Positions 8,276 through 16,510 of a stretch of DNA of 64,000 bases are shown here, in pieces; the first letter of the stretch is position 1; every line of letters begins with the position of its first letter. Source of the DNA: CAZJAT01 sp964544145 (lineage in GTDB: Bacteria > Hydrothermota > 32-111); contig CAZJAT010000007.1 in NCBI GenBank assembly GCA_964544145.1, positions 1 through 64,000 of the forward strand, written 5' to 3'. Position numbers and translations under genes: made by a program. The notes under the pieces are model-generated. The model did no database searches and was not told the origin of the DNA. It saw only the letters and a list, made by a program, of their open reading frames with translations.

Positions 8276-10804
8276 ATGAAAAAGAAAGGTTTTACCTTAG
8301 TTGAACTCCTTATTACCATAACGGTCTTCAGCATTGTCATTGCATCTGTACTTACCCTGTTCATAAACAGTCAGAAGACAAAATACAGAGTGGATATGAT
8401 GACCGAAGCTCAGCAATCAGCCAGAACAGCCATTGATTATATGATAAAGGATATAAGGGCAGCAGGATATAATATTGATTTAGAAGAAAATGCCACATCA
8501 TCACCACAGAGAAGGATTGTATATGCAAGCCCCTATGAATTGATATTCAATGCCAACATCAGGCCCGTTCAAGATGATCCGGAGAACCCGATCACACCGA
8601 CAGCACTTGACCCGGGATCTACGCCAAACCCGCTTCATTATACACCAAGCAAGATGTTTGAAACAGGAGCTGAAACCATTGTATATACATTGGATTATAA
8701 TAATGACGGCTCTGTAAATGGTACTGACAGGGTTGGAACAGAAGCGGCATTTACCCCCAATCCCAATGATTATGCATTAGTAAAAAGAGTATACGGCTAT
8801 GATGCAACAAATAATACAAATGGCGGTGTCAGACAGATTGTTTCAATGGTGGGAGGTCCGGACAGATTCCCCGGACAAACTGAGGGCGTGCCATTGTTCT
8901 CATACTGGTATGATGATGATAATGATCCAACTACAGATAATAAATTATGGGGAGATACCGATGCCAGCGGCACACTTTCACTGACAGAAGCAAATTCCCT
9001 TACAGGTATAGCAAATCCTGACATTCTGGATAAAATCAGAATTATAACTGTGAATGTCACAGGTATAGCAACATCTGAGAGCAGAGATGATTATATAAAA
9101 ACAAATATTCAGACAGATGTCTCTGTAACTAGGAATGCATCCATCAATGTGCAGACAGTTGTCGGGCATGTATACAAAGATGCCAATATTGACTCAGCTT
9201 ACAGTACAGGCGAAGCGGGCATACCTGGTGTTAAAGTCAGATTGAATACCGGAGAAATGACATATACGGATTCTGAAGGCAAATGGGCATTTGCACTTAT
9301 AACAGGTTCATATTCTGCTACATGCACACCTATTGTCGGATATACCCCTACATCTGATTTATATTTTGATTTTGCTATAGGAGATGAGGATCTTGATTGT
9401 ACAAGCGAAGCAGAATTCAAGGATTATTTCGGTTTGAGAGTAACACCTACAGCAGACATATTCGGATTTGCATATATTGATGTTGAAGGTGACTCATTCT
9501 GGAATGCAGCTACTGACCCATTGTTGGGAGGCATTCAGATTTCTGTATGGAATAATTCCACTATCTCACTTGATGATCCATCAAGCCCCTATTATGGATA
9601 TTACAATCTGACAGTTAATGCAGAAGAAACATTATATGCATGGGTTTCACCCCCTGAGGGTTATTCTTGTATAAAGGTTGATACTGTCATTATGGGTATG
9701 GGCACAGATTCCAGTGATGTTATGCTCTTTTATGAGGAATTATCCCCGCTTGATTTTGCCATTGATATGCCTGATGGTTCAAGAAAGGCAATTGCACTTG
9801 GAGTTGTGCAGGCAACCGGTCTGCCTCCATATGTGGAATTACTCTCACCAAATGGAGGAGAGATATGGACAATAGGTGAAGCCAATGACATAAGGGTTAA
9901 AATCGTTGACCCCGAGAATGAGCCCATAGAGCGAATTCTCTTCTATTATTCCATTGATGCAGGTGTAACATGGAAAGAGATTGCCAATGTACCTTTCCCT
10001 ACACTACTGTCTGATTCTACATATAATTATTCATGGATTATTGATTCATTGTCAGGCGAGACAGGCAGCACCATTTCAAAGCTAAAGGTGGGTGTTATTG
10101 ATGCCGGCAATTGGACCATATATGATGAGAGTGATTATTATTTCACATTAGTTGGTGAAGAGGGTTATAAATTCATATATTTCACCAGTGAAACTGTTGA
10201 TTCCACACTGGATGAAACTGTATATCTCTACTCATTGGGCACTGACCCATCTGATGTATTGCCAAGATACCTGGATAAGATTAATTCATATGCTACATCT
10301 GTTGTAGGTGATTCGTTCAATTTCAGCGGTTCTGTAATAGGCAAACCATTCTGGACGCAGAATACAAAATATTCCCATTTTATTACAAGACCGGGAATAC
10401 CCTATGCAGACACAATCTATCAGGGTGTATGGAAATTCTTCCTGACAGGCTGGACAGATGATGATGAGGACCAGTTGAAATACTTTGATATTGAGGTGCA
10501 TAAAAGGGATTCAACAGGTGACTCGTTGAGTGATACATTATTATTCTCCACATTGACAGGATATAATGTTGATTCATATAATATTATTGCATCCCCATTT
10601 TCCAATGCAGAAGAGATTGATACACTCTTTGTTCCCGTCACTTCCGGGTTTGATTTGAATAGAACGGACAGATTGTATATTCAATTATTCTGGAGCGGAA
10701 ATTCCGCTAATACCGGAGGTCCCAGCGGGGACATCTCGGCACATATTCAATTTCATTATGGCGGCGATGCCAATTCACGTCTCATTCTACCGCCCAAACC
10801 ATAA
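8276..10804 (+). CDS. Large PilW-like prepilin with SdrD-B-like repeats and EF-hand-like loops
   Basis: 842 residues, far longer than normal PilW proteins. The start is MKKKG-FTLVELLITITVFS with Glu5, then a PilW-like stretch (ARTAIDYMIKDIRAAGYN). Two calcium-type loops follow, at residues 140-151 (DYNNDGSVNGTD) and 227-238 (DTDASGTLSLTE), both fitting the DxDxDGxxxxxE spacing. From about 296 and about 395 two SdrD-B-like modules appear (GHVYKDANIDS...GIPGVKVRL; GFAYIDVEGDSFW). Around 522 an Ig-like module starts with LLSPNGGEIW. It looks like a minor pilin that carries an adhesin-like head. AAAAGGAG precedes the start. An alternative is a surface-display fusion that only uses the pilin assembly route. 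Confidence 0.87.
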   Translation: MKKKGFTLVELLITITVFSIVIASVLTLFINSQKTKYRVDMMTEAQQSARTAIDYMIKDIRAAGYNIDLEENATSSPQRRIVYASPYELIFNANIRPVQDDPENPITPTALDPGSTPNPLHYTPSKMFETGAETIVYTLDYNNDGSVNGTDRVGTEAAFTPNPNDYALVKRVYGYDATNNTNGGVRQIVSMVGGPDRFPGQTEGVPLFSYWYDDDNDPTTDNKLWGDTDASGTLSLTEANSLTGIANPDILDKIRIITVNVTGIATSESRDDYIKTNIQTDVSVTRNASINVQTVVGHVYKDANIDSAYSTGEAGIPGVKVRLNTGEMTYTDSEGKWAFALITGSYSATCTPIVGYTPTSDLYFDFAIGDEDLDCTSEAEFKDYFGLRVTPTADIFGFAYIDVEGDSFWNAATDPLLGGIQISVWNNSTISLDDPSSPYYGYYNLTVNAEETLYAWVSPPEGYSCIKVDTVIMGMGTDSSDVMLFYEELSPLDFAIDMPDGSRKAIALGVVQATGLPPYVELLSPNGGEIWTIGEANDIRVKIVDPENEPIERILFYYSIDAGVTWKEIANVPFPTLLSDSTYNYSWIIDSLSGETGSTISKLKVGVIDAGNWTIYDESDYYFTLVGEEGYKFIYFTSETVDSTLDETVYLYSLGTDPSDVLPRYLDKINSYATSVVGDSFNFSGSVIGKPFWTQNTKYSHFITRPGIPYADTIYQGVWKFFLTGWTDDDEDQLKYFDIEVHKRDSTGDSLSDTLLFSTLTGYNVDSYNIIASPFSNAEEIDTLFVPVTSGFDLNRTDRLYIQLFWSGNSANTGGPSGDISAHIQFHYGGDANSRLILPPKP

Positions 10805-10818
10805 TAAGGAGGCTAAAA

Positions 10819-12387
10819 ATGAAAAAACGAGGCGTCGCACTTGTTACAACAATCATGGTACTGCTTGTACTAACACTACTTTCAGTGGGAATGATGTTTA
10901 CAATAAAGAATGAAACAGCTATATCAATATATCAGGTTGAAAATGTGAAAACCGTTCAAACAGCTGAATCAGCATTGGATGAAGTAAAATACCGTATGAA
11001 ACTGGGGGCATCCAATGCCAATTATATTGGTGATACATTGGTGCCATTGGACCCTGATTGGACCACTTATGTTGTATTCGGGGCTCCACCGGCCAATAGC
11101 GGCAGCACATTTTATACACGTTCAATACAGTGTTCCATTCCCGGCTTTGATGAAACACATCCTGAACTGGATTACACTACATTGACATTTGATGCAAACA
11201 CATCATTAAAGATAAGACATAAAACAAATAATGACACAGTAAATACAATGATTTATTACTTTGACTCAAAGAGTCAGAGACAATTCTTGGGTTCACCTGC
11301 ACTTGTAGAGCAGTATCCGCCAGTGGAGATTGTAGAAATAACTGCAAGAAATGGTTCTGCAGTGAAAAAAATCACTGCTGAGATATCAGAACAGGATGTT
11401 AATGTTGTTGTGTATTCTGCATTATCATCAGCTACATTAGCATGGAAAATGACAGGTAATACAGATGTATATGTATGCGGGCACAATCATCTTATAAGCA
11501 CTGGAGATACGGTTGCCCCATTCATCCCGGGAACGCCCGCTCCCCATCAGCCAGGCAAAGCACCCACAATACCCGGAGGCGGAGGAGCATTGCTCTTTGA
11601 CGCGCCTACTGCAGGAGGAGGCGGAGGCGGCGGTGCTTCAGGTGATGCAACACCATGCTGGCTGGAAGATTCTTCAACAACACCTCCAAGTCCATATTAT
11701 CATGTTGAAACAGCATATGATGCAAGTGAACATCCATTTGTCAATCATTTCTATTATAATCCATATACATTCACCATTAATTATAATAGGATAGAATATG
11801 ATAAATACTGTTCCGATGTGGGCTGCGTAGCCGGTATTGCCACCACATCATCAGGTGTAGGCAATTATGGAGCAACAAAATCACATATGTTCGGAAATCC
11901 GGATATCATTGTAAGACAGAATATTGAAATACCTCCCATATGGGAAGTGCTGGGTCTTGAAACAGAATCTGAATTAGATGACCTTGCCAATCAATATGGC
12001 GGTTGGAAGACATCCATTGTCAATGCAGCGGATGATGATGATGTGTCATTCTTCAAACTTGCTGCTGGCACACAATTACCCTTTAATTCTGAGATTCATT
12101 CCAGAGGTGTCATCTGGATAACAGGTGATTGTCTGCTCAGATCCGGCTCAAAATCATTCTTTCATAAAGGACTTATTTATGTAGAGGATGATTTGAGAGA
12201 ATCTGCTGCAGGCGGCAATTATGATCTCTGGATATTGGGTGCAATGATAATCAAGGACAGTATTGATGAGATTCACACATCCGGTAATAAGAGACTATTC
12301 TTTATGTATTCAAAGGATGCTCTGACAAAGGCAGTGGAATCAACTGCAGCTTATTTTAAGATATTAGGCTGGAAGGAAAATAATTGA
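10819..12387 (+). CDS. PilX-like pilus assembly protein with glycine-rich linker
   Basis: 522 residues, with AAGGAGG before the ATG. The N-terminus MKKRGVALVTTIMVLLVLTLLSVGMM is the PilX/GspK-type prepilin-like helix, lacking the usual Phe1 and Glu5, followed by ETAISIYQVENVKTVQTAESALDEVK. In the middle (about residues 235-275) there is a Pro/Gly-rich linker with two glycine runs (PGGGGALLF, AGGGGGGGASG). The C-terminal part contains IHSRGVIWITGDCLLRSG, a beta-helix-like text often found in PilX-like proteins. It completes the FimT-PilV-PilW-PilX set, and the glycine linker presumably gives a flexible hinge between pilus and exposed domain. Confidence 0.85.
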   Translation: MKKRGVALVTTIMVLLVLTLLSVGMMFTIKNETAISIYQVENVKTVQTAESALDEVKYRMKLGASNANYIGDTLVPLDPDWTTYVVFGAPPANSGSTFYTRSIQCSIPGFDETHPELDYTTLTFDANTSLKIRHKTNNDTVNTMIYYFDSKSQRQFLGSPALVEQYPPVEIVEITARNGSAVKKITAEISEQDVNVVVYSALSSATLAWKMTGNTDVYVCGHNHLISTGDTVAPFIPGTPAPHQPGKAPTIPGGGGALLFDAPTAGGGGGGGASGDATPCWLEDSSTTPPSPYYHVETAYDASEHPFVNHFYYNPYTFTINYNRIEYDKYCSDVGCVAGIATTSSGVGNYGATKSHMFGNPDIIVRQNIEIPPIWEVLGLETESELDDLANQYGGWKTSIVNAADDDDVSFFKLAAGTQLPFNSEIHSRGVIWITGDCLLRSGSKSFFHKGLIYVEDDLRESAAGGNYDLWILGAMIIKDSIDEIHTSGNKRLFFMYSKDALTKAVESTAAYFKILGWKENN

Positions 12388-12407
12388 TATAGCATCAATA
12401 TGTAATT

Positions 12408-12929
12408 ATGGAAAAATATCTTATAGATGAAATAAACAGACATAATGAATTTATTGAGGATCAGGATATTGCTAAATTTATTATTCAGGCATATACTGGT
12501 CCTTTCCATATGAGTAAAGATATCCCTGATGAAACAGCAACGAAGAGAACTATTGTTAGCGAATATAAAAAAGCTGCCAAAATATGCAGAGAAAGAGAGA
12601 TTTTTCAACAGATATCTGATAATGTATTAAGACTTCACATTGTTCCATTTGTACGGAAGTACAGGACTGCTGACACCTGCACCGGAATGTTCATCAAGAG
12701 TTTTGAGCATTTCAAAGATAATTATATGGAAAATATTCCTGAGAATGATGTAAGAAACATGCTGAGTTCCGTTGGTATTATGGAGATTGACAAGATAATA
12801 TCAATAATCAGCAGATACAATACTGATAGGCAGGTTCCCCATCATTCCCAAGCATACAGGGACCACTATTTTCCCGCATATATTGTTATTCTCAATGATG
12901 TCATTAGGGAGTATATTACTCTATTATGA
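12408..12929 (+). CDS. Conserved-looking protein of unknown function
   Basis: 173 residues, no signal peptide or membrane segment. Three motifs look constrained: AYTGPFHMSKDI near residue 28, NVLRLHIVPFVRKY near 70, and HHSQAYRDHYFPAYIVI near the C-terminus. From memory, similar HHSxxYRxxYxPxYxVI endings occur in uncharacterised proteins of Firmicutes, but I cannot name a domain. The histidines and acidic residues could bind metal, which is speculation. It starts 20 bases after the PilX-like gene with no clear ribosome site and overlaps the next gene by 4 bp, so it is probably at the tail of the pilin operon or of its own small unit. Confidence 0.65.
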   Translation: MEKYLIDEINRHNEFIEDQDIAKFIIQAYTGPFHMSKDIPDETATKRTIVSEYKKAAKICREREIFQQISDNVLRLHIVPFVRKYRTADTCTGMFIKSFEHFKDNYMENIPENDVRNMLSSVGIMEIDKIISIISRYNTDRQVPHHSQAYRDHYFPAYIVILNDVIREYITLL

Positions 12930-13705
12930 AAAAAGTAATGTACATTATTATCACATTGATTACTGTATTAAGTGCAATGTATATGATACTGCATAAAAAA
13001 CCCATTGTGAGTATAATGGGTAAAAAATATTATAACTCCTATATAGAAGATTATATTGCTGTAAAAATGATATTGGAGAATGTTGATCAATATTCATATG
13101 AGAATGCCCTGTTTGACCTGATAAGGCAAGAGATATTTATTGATTTATGTGAGCAGTATAATGTGAAACATGATGAAAAAGCTCTTAAAGAATATAATAA
13201 ATTGCTGCACGAAGACAGAGAAAATATTGATAAAATAATGGAATTAGAACATCTATTGAATAAGAATTATTATTCACATTTTATCAAACCATATTACTGC
13301 AATTATGCCTTTGTACATTTCATTCTCTTTGACTCACTGGATTTTCAAAGTGAAAGATATGAATATGCAAAATATGTCTTCAACTCATGGGAAGGTGATA
13401 AATATGACAGTATGCTGAATTCTTTTACTGAATACTTTGAGCAGCATAATTCAAGTATAGCAGACATACCTTTAAAAAATAAAACCCTGACAAATTCATT
13501 TTTTGAAGATATTTCATATTATTATATAACAAGGGAAAATAATGGAAATGTAATTGGAATACGCATAAAAAAACGATCTGTTGATGATATCATGACAAAT
13601 CTGCCTATTGATTTTAATGTCTTATTTTATGATGAGAAGCTTTTCCGCAGTATATATATAATTTCAGATAACACCTATTGGCACAAAATTATTTTTAATG
13701 AATGA
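12926..13705 (+). CDS. Membrane-anchored SurA/PpiD-like protein without a catalytic rotamase domain
   Basis: 259 residues with one N-terminal membrane anchor (residues about 4-21). The next 90 residues (IVSIMGKKYYNSYIEDYI...LFDLIRQEIFIDLCEQYNV) follow the SurA_N/PpiD pattern of a short beta strand, then helices ending in a hydrophobic EIFIDLCEQY segment. No PPIC-type isomerase motif is visible after it. It may be a periplasmic chaperone for the pilin or another exported product. It overlaps the upstream gene by 4 bp and the downstream gene by 8 bp, so these three genes are translated together. The family call is tentative. Confidence 0.6.
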   Translation: MKKVMYIIITLITVLSAMYMILHKKPIVSIMGKKYYNSYIEDYIAVKMILENVDQYSYENALFDLIRQEIFIDLCEQYNVKHDEKALKEYNKLLHEDRENIDKIMELEHLLNKNYYSHFIKPYYCNYAFVHFILFDSLDFQSERYEYAKYVFNSWEGDKYDSMLNSFTEYFEQHNSSIADIPLKNKTLTNSFFEDISYYYITRENNGNVIGIRIKKRSVDDIMTNLPIDFNVLFYDEKLFRSIYIISDNTYWHKIIFNE

Positions 13706-14567
13706 TATTTTTTTTAGTGATTCATTCACATCTTATTATAATCAGATATTTTTAAGACATAATGACTATATTATACCATTCTCAGTCATTGATTTTAATG
13801 GAATCAGATCACTTATATCAATCGGTTATCAGGGACCAGTAAAAATCACGTCCCCTGAAAACATTGATTTTTTGATGTCATTTGCAGAAAAAGAGAATAT
13901 CTGTACTGCCTTTATCCGTTATAATCCTCTATTTGAAAATCATTTATTGATTGGTGATTTGCCTATAGAAGATAAATCATTTTGTTATATAACAGATTTC
14001 AGGAATATGGAATTATATTTAAACAGCAGGCCTATGCGCTTAAAAACAATTCTCAGAAAAAAACCGCCTGAATATGACTGCCTGTACAGCGTCAATTCAC
14101 CTATTAATGCTGCACTGCAATATAAAAATGAGTTTTTTTCAAATAAAAATGATGTGAAAACAATTATTGAATCAGGTCTGGCAATATTGATAAATGCTAA
14201 GAGGAATAATCAATATACAGCATCATCAATGTTCCTTGAATCTGGAAATAGTGCTGTTTACATTGCCAATGCTTCAAACAATGAGGGAAGAGAATTCGGA
14301 GACAATGCATTTCTGCTCATAGAATACATGAAACAGGCATTGGAGAGAAATATTTACATACTGTATCTGGGGGGAGGAATTGGCGGCAATGATTCACTTG
14401 ATATATTCAAAAAGCAATTTGCAACACAAAAAAAGCCCATTTATCATACAAAATTAGTTTTCAATAAAACCATATTTAATAAATATTCTGCAGAAAATCG
14501 TTATTTCCCGCCATGGCTTTTCAATGTCTCAATTACTGATCTTATCCAAGGGAAGCAAAAGCAATAG
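13698..14567 (+). CDS. FemAB/GNAT-type acyltransferase
   Basis: 289 residues with the second-lobe signature of FemAB-like and BioF2-like acyltransferases: AILINAKRNNQYTASSMFLE, then FLLIEYMKQALERNIYILYLGGGIGGNDSLDIFKKQFA. The block LGGGxGGxDSLxxFKxxF is especially typical. Family members transfer aminoacyl or acyl groups to peptidoglycan precursors, sugars or polysaccharide intermediates. The specific substrate is not visible. It ends a three-gene overlapping cluster after the pilin genes, so a role in decorating a surface glycan or glycoprotein is a reasonable guess. Its 3' end overlaps the convergent ptb gene by 26 bp. Confidence 0.75.
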   Translation: MNDIFFSDSFTSYYNQIFLRHNDYIIPFSVIDFNGIRSLISIGYQGPVKITSPENIDFLMSFAEKENICTAFIRYNPLFENHLLIGDLPIEDKSFCYITDFRNMELYLNSRPMRLKTILRKKPPEYDCLYSVNSPINAALQYKNEFFSNKNDVKTIIESGLAILINAKRNNQYTASSMFLESGNSAVYIANASNNEGREFGDNAFLLIEYMKQALERNIYILYLGGGIGGNDSLDIFKKQFATQKKPIYHTKLVFNKTIFNKYSAENRYFPPWLFNVSITDLIQGKQKQ

Positions 14568-15423
14568 ACATCTTCTTGGTTATCTCATTATCAGATCTTG
14601 ACAATAAGACTATAGGGCATTTTGCTCCCACAATCATCCCTGCCACCTTGCAGTCAGTCATATATATAAGTGCTTTTGCAAGTATATTGCCTGATGCAAT
14701 ATCCGGTACTACCATAATATCAGCATCACCTGCAACCGGACTCTTGATTTTCTTGTGATTTGCTGATTCTTCTGATATGGCCAGATCAAAAGCCAATGGA
14801 CCATCAATAATTCCGTTTATCTGTTTTCTCTGTGACATCTTAGCAAGCAGAGAGGCATCTATTGTTTCTTCCATATCAGGATTAACCTTTTCTACTGCTG
14901 CAAGTATAGCAACTTTGGGATTATCTATGCCGATTTTCTGACAAAACAGTACTGCATTATTTACAATATCAATCTTTGTTTTCATATCCGGTTTAATATT
15001 CATACCGCCATCAGTAATTACAAAGGGTTTATGATATTTATCAAGCTCAAAAACCGCTATATGACTCAACAGCCTTCCTGTGCGCAATCCCCATTCCTTA
15101 TTGAGCACACCTTTTAACAGAATGGATGTGTCCACATACCCTTTCATAAGGAATTGTGCCTTATTCTCACTGACAAGTCTAACTGCCTTTTCAACCGCTT
15201 TCACTTTATCCTCTTCATCAATTATTGTAAACTTGGAAAGGTCAAGCCCCTTATCAGCGGCAATGGCCTTCATTCTATTTTGGTTTCCTACAAAGATTGA
15301 ATCACATATTCCCTCGTCAAATGCATCAGAACACGCTTGCATGACCTTCTCATCATCAGCACATGCGACTGATAATGTTTTTTTGTTTGCTTTTGCCAAT
15401 GATATTATGTCATCAAACTTCAT
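14542..15423 (-). CDS. ptb: Phosphate butyryltransferase / phosphate acetyltransferase family
   Basis: 293 residues. Sequence blocks match the Pta/Ptb family: FLMKGYVDTSILLKGVL, HIAVFEL, VITDGGMNIKPDMKTKIDIVNNAV, GPLAFDLAIS, and ADIMVVPDIASGNILAKALIY. The length and lack of extra N-terminal domains fit Ptb better than Pta. It would convert an acyl-CoA to an acyl-phosphate, which a butyrate- or branched-chain-acid kinase then uses to make ATP; no kinase gene is in the window. This suggests fermentation of amino acids or branched-chain acids, or an acyl-phosphate role elsewhere. It is the last gene of the long minus-strand run, with GGGAGG before its start. Confidence 0.88.
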   Translation of the reverse strand: MKFDDIISLAKANKKTLSVACADDEKVMQACSDAFDEGICDSIFVGNQNRMKAIAADKGLDLSKFTIIDEEDKVKAVEKAVRLVSENKAQFLMKGYVDTSILLKGVLNKEWGLRTGRLLSHIAVFELDKYHKPFVITDGGMNIKPDMKTKIDIVNNAVLFCQKIGIDNPKVAILAAVEKVNPDMEETIDASLLAKMSQRKQINGIIDGPLAFDLAISEESANHKKIKSPVAGDADIMVVPDIASGNILAKALIYMTDCKVAGMIVGAKCPIVLLSRSDNEITKKMSIAFASLG

Positions 15424-16510
15424 TTAACACCTCCCTGAGTGCTTTAATAAATGCTTCATTCTGTTTTGATGTGCCTATAGAAACCCTTATAAACGATTTC
15501 AAACCGTAATTTGCCAATGGTCTTATAATAATACCCTTTTTCTGCAATGCCTTAAATACATCAATTCCGTCTCTGCCTGTATCAAATGTGATGAAATTAG
15601 TAAATGAAGGAATTGGATCAAATTTCATACTTATCAGTTCATTATTTATATATTTCTTGCCATTTTCATTTTCTTTTCTGCAGTAATCAATAAATTCCTG
15701 ATCCATTAGAGCAGCCCTTGCGGCTTTTTGAGCAAGTATATTCACATTGAACGGCAAACGCACTTTAGCTACATTCTCAACTATCCCTGCATCTGCAATC
15801 ATAAATCCTATGCGCAATCCTGCAAGTCCGTATATTTTTGAAAATGTCGACAATACGGCAATGTTATTGTGTTTTTTAAGCAGTTCAACCGATTTCACAC
15901 GTTCTCCCGGAATCAGATATTCATCATATGCTTCATCAAGTATTATCAATCTGTCATCACTTATATTGGCAATCAAATATTCTATTTCACTCTGATTAAG
16001 CATTGTTCCTATTGGATTAGCCGGATTATCAATGTAGATTATTTTTGCATTGTTATTTCTTGATTGTTTCACAATCTCATCAATATCATGTCTAAAATCC
16101 TTCATGCCTATATTGATCACATCAGCCCCTGAAATTTTCGGAGAAATCAGCGACATTATAAATGCAAATTCTGAGCGTAGCAAAAAGTCATTTTTACCCA
16201 TAATGGAATAAACAAGCATATGAAGCAATTCAACTGAACCATTGCCAATAAGCACATTGGATTCACTGCAATTGTACATATCTGCTATATCCTTTTTCAA
16301 ATAGAATGAACTGTCATCCGGATACATTGATATGTCATTTAACGATGCCTTTATCACATCCATTGCCTTTGGAGAAATACCAAATGGATTTTCATTTGAC
16401 GCCAATTTTAGGATTTCACCTTCAATGTTTAATTCCCTTTTCACCTCTTCAATCGGTTTTCCGGGTACATAAGGTTTTATTTTACTCAATTCTTGTTTAA
16501 ATTTTATCAT
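15413..16510 (-). CDS. hisC: Histidinol-phosphate aminotransferase-like, PLP class I/II
   Basis: 365 residues, the usual HisC length. Visible signatures: LASNENPFGISPKA, IGNGSVELLHML, YIDNPANPIGTML, IILDEAYDEYL, and the PLP lysine in STFSKIYGLAGLRIGF. It transfers an amino group between glutamate and imidazole acetol phosphate in histidine synthesis, and family members also act on phenylalanine or tyrosine. No other his genes are nearby, so an aromatic or broad-specificity role is possible. It overlaps ptb by 11 bp and has GGGGTG before its ATG. Confidence 0.88.
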   Translation of the reverse strand: MIKFKQELSKIKPYVPGKPIEEVKRELNIEGEILKLASNENPFGISPKAMDVIKASLNDISMYPDDSSFYLKKDIADMYNCSESNVLIGNGSVELLHMLVYSIMGKNDFLLRSEFAFIMSLISPKISGADVINIGMKDFRHDIDEIVKQSRNNNAKIIYIDNPANPIGTMLNQSEIEYLIANISDDRLIILDEAYDEYLIPGERVKSVELLKKHNNIAVLSTFSKIYGLAGLRIGFMIADAGIVENVAKVRLPFNVNILAQKAARAALMDQEFIDYCRKENENGKKYINNELISMKFDPIPSFTNFITFDTGRDGIDVFKALQKKGIIIRPLANYGLKSFIRVSIGTSKQNEAFIKALREVLNEV

